Source of the DNA: Thamnidium elegans
Taxonomy: Eukaryota > Mucoromycota > Mucoromycetes > Mucorales > Mucoraceae
Length of the DNA stretch: 64,000 nt
Direction of reading: 5' to 3'
Assembly (NCBI GenBank): GCA_025201345.1
Contig: JAIXMG010000002.1
Coordinates: forward strand, 2,187,902 to 2,251,901
In this document: piece after piece, positions 13,275 through 23,884 of the stretch
Numbering within the stretch: the first letter of the stretch is position 1
Layout of the letters: the number at the start of each line of letters is the position of its first letter
Position numbers and translations under genes: made by a program
The notes under the pieces: model-generated
Told to the model about the DNA's origin: nothing
The model's database searches: none
What the model saw: only the letters and a program-made list of their open reading frames with translations

Positions 13275-15016
13275 ATGACTCGACAACAATTTATAGGTGC
13301 TATTGATCAAGGCACAACTTCAACCAGATTTGTCATTTTTGACAAAGAAGGAAAACTATTAACTTATCACCAAATGGAATTTGAACAACACTATAGACAT
13401 CCTGGGTAAAAAAAAAAGAATATATAAAGATATAAAAAATCTTGCATTGTACTTATCATTTATTTTCTTTTTTAGATGGGTGGAACATGATCCTTATGAT
13501 ATACTAGCCTCTGTTGATACTTGTATTGAACATGCTGTTAGAAAGCTATCTTTATTGGGCTATGACGCTTCCAGTATACAATGTGTAGGTATCACAAACC
13601 AACGTGAAACCACTATAGCCTGGGACAGTGAAACGGGGCAGCCGTTGTGTCCCGCCATTGTCTGGAGTGACAACCGCACCTCTCATACTGTTCAGAACCT
13701 TGCTTCTCAAGAGGGTTACAAACAAGGTGTTAACGCTATTCATTCTATTTGTGGATTACCCTTAACTACCTATTTCTCGGCTGTAAAATTAAAATGGATG
13801 ATGGACCATGAACCTGCCGTGAAAGAAGCACATGAAAATAATAGATTACAGTTCGGTACTATTGATACTTGGTTAATTTATGTATGTCTTATTTGTATCA
13901 TATGATAGAAACCTTTTTTTATTAACACAAAATTATTAGAATTTAACTGGAGGTGTGAAAAATGGAGGCGTCTTGGTCACAGATGTAACGAACGCTAGTA
14001 GAACCATGTTGATGGATATCCACACACTAGAATGGAGTCAAAAAGCAATTGAGTATGTAGCTTTTTTTTAATTTTTATAAAAAAACATGTCATTTAATTA
14101 TTTTATTAGTTTTTTCGGATTTGAAGGTTTACGATTAGCAAAGATTGTACCTTCTTCTAGCGTTTACGGTAAAATTTATAGTGGTTCACTTAAAAATATA
14201 CCCATCTCAGGTTGTCTTGGAGATCAGCAAAGTGCATTAGTAGGACAGAAATGTTTCAAAGTAGGGGAAGCTAAAAATACATACGGTACCGGTTGTTTCA
14301 TGCTTTTCAATACCGGAGATTCTCCTGTGATTTCGAAAAACGGTTTATTAACAACTGTAGCCTATCAACTTGGAAAAGATAAACCCATGTACGCTTTAGA
14401 GGGTTCAATTGCTGTAGCTGGTTCTTCTATTCAATGGTTAAGAGATAACTTGGGTATAATTAAAGAAAGTAAAGATATCGGTACATTAGCAGAAAAGGTA
14501 AAAGATACAGCTGGTGTTTATTTTGTCACTGCCTTTAGTGGTTTATTTGCCCCTTATTGGCGTGATGATGCAAGAGGTACCATTTGTGGATTAACTCAGT
14601 ATACGAAACGCGAACATATTGCTCGAGCTACTTTAGAAGCTGTTTGTTATCAATCAAGAGCAATTTTAGAAGCTATGAATAAGGATGCTGGTGCACCCCT
14701 TCGATCTTTGAAAGTAGATGGTGGTTTATCGAATTCTGATATATGTATGCAGATCCAAGCTGATATATTAAATATTGAAGTATGTCGTCCTCAAATGAGA
14801 GAAACTACTGCTCTAGGCGCTGCTATTGCTGCTGGTCTTGCTATGGGAGTATGGAACAGTATAGAGGATCTTAACGACGTCAATAAAGATGGAAGAACTG
14901 TGTTCAAATCAAAGATTACAGACGAAAAGAGAGACACCATGTATCATGGTTGGAAAGAAGCAATAAAACGTTCATTTGGTTGGGCTGATGTTGTGGGCAA
15001 CCAAGATGAAGTTTAA
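13275..15016 (+). CDS. GUT1: Glycerol kinase
   Basis: ATP + glycerol to glycerol-3-phosphate, first step of glycerol use. The start [20 protein letters not shown] at 13275 carries the phosphate-binding DQGTTS motif of FGGY kinases. Four exons are seen: 13275-13405, one starting near 13476 and ending near 13880, a third near 13940-14051, and a fourth from about 14110 to the stop at 15016. Landmarks: [109 protein letters not shown] and [18 protein letters not shown]. These are typical of GlpK/Gut1. No organelle signal or C-terminal membrane anchor is evident. The ATG is preceded directly by an A-run of about 18. Confidence 0.95.
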
Positions 15017-16600
15017 ATTATATACCATCCCCTTGTAAACACGTATTTTAATAAATAATCATCATATTTATATTTCACCCTCTTCTAAATTTTTGTGCGA
15101 CATTGATATAAAAATTTCCCTGCTTTTTTGCATGATGGAGTAATAAAAAAAAACTTTCTTGTACGCACATGTGCCTGTGAATGACAAAAGCTTGTTAATT
15201 TAGTCTTTACCACTTAAAAAAAAGTGTATTCTTCTATTGTTTCTTAAATAATAAGCACTATAAATAGTTAGTACACTGAATTTCTCACACGTCCTATTTC
15301 AATAGTTTACTTTTACCGTAGAACGCTACAAAATTAAACAGGATTAGATTTGCATATCTTAACATCCAGAAACTGGAACCGAAATATGTCTTATATGGCT
15401 ATTTTTTCATATAGTAATCTTTTTTAACTATCGATTTTTTTTCTTTCGATCTAGTTTGACACTGGCATAACTTTTTTAATAAAGTCATTATGTCAAGGTC
15501 ACCTGCCTTATTTAAACTTAAAAACTTTCAACTTTTTGTCCATCCAATACGGAAATTCGGGGCTTTTACTTACTTTATTTCACCGCCGGGAAAAAAATCG
15601 GTTTGCTCTGATTTGGAATGAAAGTTTACGTTTGCAGAGTTTCTCCCTTGAGTTGCCATTATTTTGAATTAACTATATTATTATATATTTTGATTATCAA
15701 GTAGACTTATTATTTTTTTATTCCAAAATATAATCACAATTACATCTTTCCCGTGAAGTTTAGAGCGTTATACATCACGTATACTTTTATTAGTTGTATA
15801 GAAATATGCTTAATGTTAGGCCTTTCGGAAATATATCGTTCGAAAAAAAAAAATTATGTAGATAAGCATTCTATTTTTTTATATTTTTTTATTATCCTTA
15901 ATTGGCGCTTCAAATTTTACTATCATCCTCTTTAAAAAACTATGTATGCAACTCATATAAATATACATACGCTTTACAATTAGGTAAAATTACTGTCTTG
16001 AAGACTTTATATCGGTTTCAACTAAGCACCATTAGTTATGTTCAAGACGTTCTCTAAAGCGTTCGTTAGCTCTTAGAGAACGTACAAAACTAAAACATTA
16101 CGATGAAACAAGATACGCAAATATTTTATTATCTACTTAACGGGTTCAAATGCCTTATGTTTAAGAGTCTTGAACATCATTTTGTTTCGGCATCTTCAGT
16201 TTCTTTAAAATGATTTTAAAATGCAGGATCACGTATCTTGCTCAGAGTAATCACCAGGAACTAAATTCATTGACTTCATTTTTTTTTTCTCTCGTGACAA
16301 AAGTCTTCATAAATAAATACATGCCCTGTATAGCCTGTGTTAATTATCATAACATTGTGTAAATTATTCTTTACGAAAATAACGAATAAACCTTCAACTA
16401 AAATTTGCGTATTTGTATAGATATAAGTAAGTTTAATAATACATAATAAGAAGCGAAAACTCATTACAATAATGTACGGAGCAAATAAGTCACGCATCTT
16501 AACAGATTTGTTCTCGGACGAGGCGATATGTTAAGCCATTTTAGAAACTGGAACAGCTTTTTTTCATATAAATGTCGAAGGTTGGGTATCTCCCTTGAAA
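15017..16600. other. Gene-free AT-rich stretch
   Basis: No gene recognised. It begins with the glycerol kinase 3' region. The only structure noted is an 11-bp perfect inverted repeat, ACGTTCTCTAA at 16048-16058 and its complement at 16073-16083, able to form a small hairpin. Short open frames here are AT-driven and lack recognisable protein sequence. Confidence 0.4.
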
Positions 16601-16633
16601 TAAAGCCAAAATTATGAGTAAAAATATTCAAAT

Positions 16634-16849
16634 TTGTGCTATCTAGCTGTCAGCACCAGCGTTTCGGAAAAGGCTCTCGACTATCAGTGGTCAGAACTTG
16701 GCCTAAATGTAACAGACAACATAATAAATAATTTGACTGAGCGATTTGAAGACTTTACTATATCAAAGTCCCAACTTAATAACCATTTACGAAACACGAT
16801 GCTCATCACAGTGAAAAAACCGACGTTTGAACCTGAGGCCTGGTTCTGA
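16634..16849 (+). pseudogene. Tc1/mariner-like transposase relic (N-terminal part)
   Basis: A 71-codon open frame reads VSEKALDYQWSELGLNVTDN, then ISKSQLNNHLRNTMLITVKK and PTFEPEAW before a stop. The ISKSQL.RHLR...TVKKPTFEPEAR type of sequence is, from memory, characteristic of transposase-like proteins that are abundant in Mucorales genomes. It would be the DNA-binding part ahead of a DDE domain. No DDE catalytic domain follows, so this is a fragment. Assignment is by recognition only. Confidence 0.45.
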
Positions 16850-16853
16850 TTTA

Positions 16854-17081
16854 ATGAGCAAGATGTTATCCAATAATCCCACAGTTGTGAACTTGGTTGT
16901 GCAATCATTATTAGGTAGTATACTTGTCTATTATAAATGCAATAGCTTTTAATACGTATAATATATTATAGGTACAGATATTCCAGCAAACAGTTATGTC
17001 ATAACCTCAAATGAGTGGACGGATGGTACAAGGTCTGACGTCGTTTACGTAGCTGAAAGCAACTGTAGAGAAACACTTTGA
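16854..17081 (+). pseudogene. Fragment of an unidentified repeat-family protein
   Basis: Reading ATG at 16854, exon 16854-16914, a 57-nt GT-AG gap, then exon 16972-17081 gives a peptide of about 56 residues. It contains SKMLSNNPTVVNLVVQSLL and SYVITSNEWTDGTRSDVVYV before TGA. The ASNEW.DG.RSDV.YV pattern resembles a multi-copy Mucorales protein family I cannot name, perhaps nuclease-like with a DxxY / ExQ core; the second half is absent. It lies directly between a transposase relic and the left copy of the 72-bp inverted repeat. Probably broken. Confidence 0.3.
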
Positions 17082-17119
17082 TTTAACACATAAAAATTAA
17101 TAACAACAAGCAAATAAGA

Positions 17120-17191
17120 TTAAAAGTCTAAAATAAGATGGTTTTTATTAATTTGAAAAAGGATAGTTATTTTATATGAAAGTGAGATTTG
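17120..17191 (+). repeat. 72-bp inverted repeat, left copy
   Basis: Matches the reverse complement of 21316-21387 at 70 of 72 positions by eye. It starts TTAAAAGTCTAAAATAAGAT and ends AAAGTGAGATTTG. The two copies enclose about 4.1 kb. No convincing target-site duplication is seen next to either copy. Confidence 0.85.
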
Positions 17192-17684
17192 GGTTTTTGA
17201 AGAGCTATGTAAATGAGAAGAAAGGGAAAAAAAAGAACAAAAGATAAAGTATAAAATATAAAATAATAGACACTCCATTCGAAGAGCTTAAATATTAGAG
17301 TCACAGCTAAATGTTTTGTTTTTTTGATTGTTCAGCATTGGTGGGTAGTGTGATAATTGATTAAATTATTTTATTATATTTTTGTGTATCTTTTTTTTTT
17401 TTTTTTTGTCTTTAACAATGAACATGTAGCCATATTGTACGAATCAGTTATAGAAATGTAATAATGATAAGAACACTCCTAAGGGACAAGATAAAAGCAA
17501 AATAATAGGAAGAAAAAGTTCACTGAGATATTTTAAGTTGTTCTCAAGTCATCCTTAGAGAGAGTGGGGAAATCAACAGAATGTAGAAAACTAAGTAAAA
17601 CCAATGTGGCGCACGACATCTAGTCATAACATGTTTTTACACCTAATTATTTATCTCTAAATAGTATATAAATGGCCCATATTT

Positions 17685-18053
17685 TTAATCAATAAAACAA
17701 CAACCTCTTTTCAGTCTGATAAAAAGCGGCAAAAACGTGCTGTTATTCGTAGCATTATTTACTTGTTGTTTAATTACAAGCTTATTCGGTAACAAGACAC
17801 GGTATGTTGCTAACCCTCCACATTTCTGATTTTTAGTTTCATTTGTTACTTGTAATACATTGGAACATCTATCTTCAAAGGAAAATTGTTCAATATTACG
17901 TTTATTAGGCTTTGGTTCTGATGGGTGTTGTCGTGACAAGTGGCTCTGAAAACTTGCAAACCCGCGAAGACGAGAAGAGCAGAAAGGACAAATAAAAATT
18001 CCAGATTTATTCGCTTCTACAGTAATAGTAGCTATTATTTTATCTACGTTAGT
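17685..18053 (-). pseudogene. C2H2 zinc-finger gene relic
   Basis: The minus strand is open from after a TAA near 18054 to the stop at 17685. It includes FICPFCSSRLRGFASFQSHL directly followed by SRQH: a classical C-x2-C-x12-H-x4-H finger with the usual Phe and Leu core positions. The rest is Asn/Lys-rich without known motifs. No ATG precedes the finger in frame. The fragment sits between the two 72-bp inverted repeats, so it may have belonged to a mobile element. An upstream exon could exist, but none was identified. Confidence 0.35.
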
Positions 18054-18059
18054 TTAAGT

Positions 18060-20260
18060 CCAAACGAATTTTTTTTTTTCATAGATCAAATCTTTCTGTA
18101 TGCATGATGGATTAAAATTATATCTTTTCAGGGTATAGAGTTTTTAGCGTGTAGTAATATATAAATATCTTTTAAATATTAATACCTTTCGTAATCGACT
18201 TGTTCATATATAATCTTTTCATTATATTTATTTTACTTATGAGCGGTTTTAGCACTTATATATTTAAGTCATTATAGTTAGTTTGTCCTGTCCTGTCCTG
18301 TCCTACACATCTGAAATATATCACGATATCTCTATTCGAGTTGCGAATAATTTTATAAGCGTAGATTTAGGAAGTGTGTTGTTATACAGCATATTTTTTG
18401 TACAATAACTCGAACGAGCTCAAGAGCTATTTCAAGTGTTATAATCCATCACTGTTTGTCCATTATCCTTTTAATACACTCGTTTTTACATGAATGTTTA
18501 GGCATCACTTCTAAAAAAGGTCATTTTAACTGTGATTGAAATAAAATGTTTTCTTTGTAGAATTAAAAGTCTGGAAACTATTCTTTCGCCCAGATTTCAT
18601 AGTAAAAGTTAGTCATTAGGAGGATATCTTTAATATCAAACATTGAAAACTGTTTGTTCTATATTTTTCTACTTTTTTTTATAATTATTAAAGAGTGATA
18701 GGAGGTCAAGCCCTTTTGTTTTTCGAATTTTTTTCGCGATTACTCCGGATCAAATTTATGTATCTTTATAGAAAAAAAAACAACGATGATAGTATACTCT
18801 TTCAGGCGCTTCTAATACATTAAAAATCATATTATTACTAAAGATAATGAACGAGTAATTACTGTTTAAAGGCCTTTTTTTTACTTGACGGTTTAGCTAA
18901 GCGGACGTTAAGCAGGCGTTTTATTAAAAGCGTATTTACTCTCTCAGTTTTGGATGTAGCACTTTTATTTATAAATGAATAAAAATGAACTATTAAAGAT
19001 CTTTAATCTTTGTTATATTTAATAATAGTAGTAGCAAACTGAATTCGATGTAATCACGAAAATAAAGCAAATAGGTGAGCGCACATGATAAAAAAAAAGT
19101 AGGGTTTTTTTTGCTCAAAAAAAGTAATTTTTAAACAGTGATCACTCTTTCGATTTTTGCAATAGAAATATAAATTAAAATGGATTAGAAGCGTATGAAA
19201 AAGTTCTTTATTGTCAATGATTTGCCCATAACAAAAGACAAAGTGGATCCAGAGAAATTGCAAATCATCCGTGATTTTTGGCCAAAAAACAAAAGGGGTT
19301 GACCCCCAAAAATGAAAAACGAAAAAAAAACCAAAAAAGTGCGTTTTTAATTTTTTTATCAAAGATATATTTAAAACAATTATTTTGTATTATACAACTT
19401 GGGTCCAAAAAGCTTTTTCTGTTTTTTAATAAATTAAGAGCCATTATTTGTTATAGCTGGTAAAATTAGCAGTGATTTCTTATGTGAGCGATTTTTTAAG
19501 CTGCAATACCGCAATAATGATCACACCGCAATTGCTCTCTTCTTTCAATTATTTTGCTCTTGTCCCTTTGGAGTGTTTTATTATTACTAGGTTTTTATAA
19601 CTGACTTGGATAATATGGCACATTTCGTTGCTACATGCTCAATGTCAAAAGAAAAAACAAAATACATAAATAAAATAAAAATACATGTCGCAAGTGGTGG
19701 ATAAGATTAAGAAAAGAAAAGGAAAGTAAAAGTAAAAGTAAAAGAAAGAAAGATATAAAAGAAAGATGTAAAAGGGATTGTATTTGCATTTGTTTGAGTT
19801 TTAAAATAGGGGTCGTTGTAGTACAAAGAAAATGCAACTGTCAATTACAGAGTATAATAACAAAAAGATAATTAAAAGAATATAAACTATAAGGCCGTAC
19901 CCGAGAGAAGTACACTTTATAATTTTTTATTAAATAAAAGATAATATAATGAGAAGATCCAGCACCTCATTTACATGTACGCATTGCATAATTATAACTG
20001 TCAAGCATTATGCCAAATGTTAAACCAAATAAGCCAAACATATTATATTTTACTGTAAAAATAACAGTAAGTTTTTATTAAGAATGTTGCGGATAGATTG
20101 TTAAAAGGAAGAAAAAAAAACATTAAGGTAATGTTTACATTTAATAAGAATTAGGGCAGACATTATTTTTCCTTTTTTAAGAAGCCTTTTCTTTTTTATA
20201 ATGCCTTCCCTTTTTTATAATGCCTTCTTTTTTTTTTATATATAATGCTTTCTCATTCTC
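18060..20260. other. Gene-free AT-rich stretch with short repeats
   Basis: No gene is supported. A GTCCT pentamer is repeated about four times at 18284-18304. Around 19285-19310 there is a small palindrome, GGGGT-TGA-CCCC, beside A-runs. From 20180 to 20260 the phrase TTTTTATAATGCCTTC recurs imperfectly two to three times, leading into the 16-bp satellite. Open frames at 19054-19362 and 19631-19837 are homopolymer-driven. Confidence 0.4.
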
Positions 20261-20268
20261 TTTTTTAG

Positions 20269-20410
20269 GACACTCATTTTTAAAGACGCTCATTTTTAAA
20301 GACACTCATTTTTAAAGACACTCATTTTTAAAGACACTCATTTTTAAAGACACTCATTTTTAAAGACACTCATTTTTAAAGACACTCATTTTTAAAGACA
20401 CTCATTTTTA
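20269..20410. repeat. 16-bp tandem repeat, about 9 copies
   Basis: The unit GACACTCATTTTTAAA is repeated about nine times head to tail. There is one visible substitution (GACGCTC in copy 2) and the last copy is truncated. There are no unique spacers, so this is a minisatellite, not a CRISPR array. It lies about 160 bp left of the imperfect palindrome. Confidence 0.95.
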
Positions 20411-20567
20411 TTTATAGCTTTTTTTTCGTTTTTTTTTTTTTTTTTTTGGCCCTTTGGGTTGGGTTGTTAAATAAGAAAAAGTTAGAAATCAACTCTTTTT
20501 TATTTGCAGCAGAATGTTTTATGATACTTTCCTTCTCTCCTCGTATCACTCCAACTTTCTACCAGCC

Positions 20568-20812
20568 AGTGCTTATGGTACCATTTGCGCCATGCAATTT
20601 TTTTTTTTGGGGTTTACAGATTTGACCCATCTGCAGGGCTTTTTTCCAAAAGAGACAACTTGTGAATTTACATCCCCACCCCGCGGTAAGAGAAAGCGGA
20701 ATGGGGATGTAAACCCACAACCTGCCTCTCCGGAAAAAAAACCACCACGGATGAGTCAAACTGCAAACACACAAAAAAAAAGATTACAAGGCGCAAATGG
20801 TACCATAAGCAC
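20568..20812. repeat. 245-bp imperfect palindrome (MITE-like)
   Basis: The left arm begins AGTGCTTATGGTACCATTTG and the right arm ends with its complement. Inner matches include GCGCC, the T-run, TTTGAC.CATC, and TTTACATCCCCA against TGGGGATGTAAA near the centre (about 20690), where CCGCGG lies. Arms are about 110 nt with scattered mismatches. The 117-codon open frame over this region is a by-product. A folded or miniature transposable element is the likeliest origin; no target-site duplication was fixed. Confidence 0.75.
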
Positions 20813-21315
20813 TACTATTACAGAAAAAAGACTTGATCAGAGTCCCAAAAACTGTAATAATAGTTAGTAAATATCTGGCCAGTTACCTTTTGTAGTTGTG
20901 AAGAAAAAAAAAAGAAAAAAAAAAGAGAAAAAAACAAAAAAGGAAAAAAAACCCCGGGTCAATTTATACCCGTGATTTGTTGCCATAGTTTGTGTGACGT
21001 GTGGCATTTTTTGTGTGATCTTTTTTTGTGTGATCTTTTTTTGTAGTGTTGCCTAGTTACAGTGAAGCTGGTTGATATATACCAGTTATATATCTAACCT
21101 TTTGATTACTATTCAAGGTCTATTTTGGATTTTATTTGACAAGCTTAATTATTTACCTGTGCAATAATTAAAGTACTTATTTATTTGTGGTATAGCAGGA
21201 AAATCACTATTTTCCCTTTTATACAAACGTCAGGCACAGATTATTTATGCACCAATAATCACAATAATCTATAAGCGGTTATCTTTAACACAATCAATTC
21301 AACTTTCATTGAATT

Positions 21316-21387
21316 CAAATCTCACTTTCATATAAAATAGCTATCCTTTTTCAAATTATTAAAAACCATCTTATTTTAGACTTTTAA
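21316..21387 (-). repeat. 72-bp inverted repeat, right copy
   Basis: Reverse complement of 17120-17191 with two mismatches (AATAAT against ATTAAT, and AGC against AGT). It lies about 100 bp left of the transposase relic at 21491, just as the left copy lies about 40 bp right of another relic. Confidence 0.85.
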
Positions 21388-21490
21388 CGAATTTTATAAC
21401 AATATACCACTAATTGTCGCATATCTTCTATACCTGCTTTCGTCCCTCTCTCTTTCTAATAAAATATAAAATAATAACGATTACTTTTCT

Positions 21491-21938
21491 TATGAAGATG
21501 GACAGGGAAAGATTTTTAATGAAGAAGGAAAAGTTTACGATCCGATGGAGGATGTTTTAACACATGTCGATGATCCCAACATAGTTCTTGAAACAATAAC
21601 TAGTCGACAAACTTACTTGAGCGTTAAGCGCCCTAAAAAAAATTTATTGAAGGGTTCTCAGTTAAAAAGCAGCCGAAACCTGGTAAGCTAAAGCCATCAG
21701 TGAAGTTATACAACAATTACAGCGACTTCACCAGAGAAACATTTATAGACCGTATGCTCGAAAATCCTCAAGAGCATGGAACTGGTGGCCAAGGTTGCAA
21801 GGGACTTAAATATTAATTACTGCACTGCGTTAAGATGGTGGAAGTATTACCGAAGGGACAGAAGAGGTTGTGTATAAAAAGTCTGTACAAAACAGTGGTC
21901 CGAAAAGCTCATTTATAACCAAGCATAACGAGCTACTT
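21491..21938 (+). pseudogene. Frameshifted Tc1-like transposase relic
   Basis: Reading 5' to 3', the frame YEDGQGKIFNEEGKVYDPME continues through LTHVDDPNIVLETITSRQTY to a point near 21660. It then shifts to a frame with KQPKPGKLKPSVKLYNNYSD and TRETFIDRMLENPQEHGT, and shifts again to VAKVARDLNINYCTALRWWK, ending in NSGPKSSFITKHNELL. This is the homeodomain-like N-terminal DNA-binding half of a Tc1/mariner-type transposase common in Mucorales (recognition from memory). At least two frameshifts and the missing DDE half show that it is dead. A tandem repeat follows immediately. Confidence 0.6.
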
Positions 21939-22037
21939 GGCTGTGGGATCTTAATAAAACGGCTGTAGGATCTTAATAGAACGGCTGTGGGATATTAATA
22001 AAATGACTGTGGGGTCTTAGTAAAATGGCTGTGGGTA
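21939..22037. repeat. Degenerate 22-bp tandem repeat, 4-5 copies
   Basis: The unit approximates GGCTGTGGGATCTTAATAAAAC. Copies diverge by one to four bases (CTGTAGGATCTTAATAGAAC, CTGTGGGATATTAATAAAAT, CTGTGGGGTCTTAGTAAAAT). It starts at the point where the transposase relic loses its coding signal, so it may be an expansion at the break. Confidence 0.85.
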
Positions 22038-22315
22038 ATGACACCCTGTTATATTCCGCCTTCAGAGAAATCCCTGTCCCTCTTCTATATGGTTTTTTTT
22101 TAAAAATATAAACTCATAAGGAAGTTAATTAGACGATGATAAAATTGCCTGACTGTCCATTTTGCGAAAATCGGTTTTGGGAATATATAATGCGATCGAT
22201 CCTCCAACAGTAGTCACGAGCGGATTCGTATTATTTTATTTCTTAATACAGAAAAACTTCTCATGAAAGAAAGTCTCCCTTTTTCTCTCTTTTATATTTA
22301 TTTTAACAAATATAA

Positions 22316-22794
22316 ATGATGCAGTGGATTACTGAATCTAGTCCAAATTTTCCTACAGATGCTACTTGGCCACACACCTGGAATATCTTGCAGGCCGGGT
22401 TTAATGATTTGATTTCCTCTAAACATATTGTCTCTTCTATTTGCTCAACTCTTCAAAACTGTAGTAAATTCCAGGCATTCTATAAAGATACTGATCCATT
22501 AGTATCTGCGTTATACCTTACTACTATTCTTATATCAGTTCATTATGTCATGTCTGAAGTCACTAAAAATTACAGTCAAGTTGGTAACGTTAATAATACA
22601 TCTCGACACCGACATAAATACTAACCTACCTCTTTTTATATGTATAGATAGGGCTTGGTCCATTTTACCTGCAGTATATGCATGGCATTTTACTATTCAT
22701 GATTATGTTTTACATAAATCATTCCATCCTCGATTATTAACTGCCTCCGTTTTAATTTCAATTTGGGGTACACGTCTTACTTATAATTTTGCCA

Positions 22795-22830
<36 letters not shown>

Positions 22831-23592
22831 GTATGTAATACAAAAAATAACAAAAGAAAACAGAAAGGGAGGTTATTACTGGTCTGGTCAAGACTACAGA
22901 TATCCATACCTTCTTGAAAAGCTTGGAGCACCTTTAATGGCACTTTTAAATCTTTTTTTTATTGCACCATTCCAAGACTATCTTTTACTTCTTATGGTCA
23001 CACCTTTATATATGACTAATTTGTTAACATCAGTTACCGAAACTCGTGCCTTAAGAACGCTTGACTATGTAGCGGTTGTTTCTCACCTAACTCTTTTGAT
23101 TATTGAAACAATTGCTGATGAACAACAATACGTATTTCAAACAGAAAAACACGCATTGTTAAAGCATTTAAAGCCAGCACAATTAATTGGCGATTATAAA
23201 CTTGGGTTCTTGTGGCACTCTGGCTTATTCCAGTACAGTCGTCATGCTAATTTCTTTGCTGAGATGTCAATGTGGTGGGTAATTTATTTGTTCTCAGTAT
23301 CGGCTGTGCAAGAAGCAACTGGAACAAATGATTGTAGCACTTTTATTAATTGGACAGTTGCTGGTCCCGTCGTATTGACAGGTTTGTTTCAAGGTAGCAC
23401 ATGGCTGACAGAGGTAAATTTATATTATACATATAGTCTGCTTCAATACTAGAATCTAATATGTTTAACACGTAGAAAATTTCATATGAAAAATATCCTG
23501 AATACTTAAAGTATCGACAATCTGTTAATCGTTTCATTCCTTGGTTCCCTTCTAATCCTAATAAGCAATCTCACACAAAGAAGGAACTGTAA
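22316..23592 (+). CDS. DUF1295 / steroid 5-alpha-reductase-like membrane protein
   Basis: Four exons, 22316-22583, 22648-22795, 22864-23413 and 23476-23592, give 360 residues in frame. Multi-spanning protein. Family landmarks are RKGGYYWSGQDYRYPYL, ETIADEQQYVFQ, LGFLWHSGLFQYSRHANFFA, then EMSMWWVIYLFSV, and FQGSTWLTEKISYEKYPEYL. These match the C-terminal domain shared by steroid 5-alpha reductases, isoprenylcysteine methyltransferases and the DUF1295 group. It is likely an ER membrane oxidoreductase; the substrate is unknown. Exon 1 (residues 1-89) is not part of the recognised domain. Intron 2 contains a run of about 30 A. The start ATGATG at 22316 follows a pyrimidine-rich then A-rich leader. 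Confidence 0.85.
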
Positions 23593-23884
23593 ATTATATA
23601 AATCGAATAATAAAAACTTTTAACTTTTTACAAAAAAAAAAACTCTAAATATGCTTTAAATAATGGCCTGTTGTGACACATCTTAGAATTATAAGTGGCA
23701 CCTGTTATTCTATGTATACGAAAGAGTAGCGTTTATTTATATTTATGCATAAACAAAAACCTATGTGCCGTTTATCGCTTTCAAAAAAAAGAGTCCCAGT
23801 CATACTTCTGAGATTAAACATTTTTGTATATAAACTCTTTGAAAGAAGAAAAAGAGAAAAACCCTACTTTTATACCTGTAAACA

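Noticed and set aside
19054..19362. A 102-codon minus-strand frame, Phe/Lys-rich
   Set aside because: Driven by A/T runs; no motif or hydrophobic pattern consistent with a known protein.
20269..20410. Possible CRISPR-like array
   Set aside because: Repeats are directly adjacent without unique spacers, and the host is a eukaryote.
20514..20867. A 117-codon open frame
   Set aside because: It spans both arms of the imperfect palindrome and has no recognisable protein sequence; the frame is a by-product of the repeat.
17243..21480. An 18-bp direct match (ATAAAATATAAAATAATA) near both 72-bp repeats as a target duplication
   Set aside because: It lies inside the left repeat but outside the right one, is pure A/T, and does not sit at the repeat borders.
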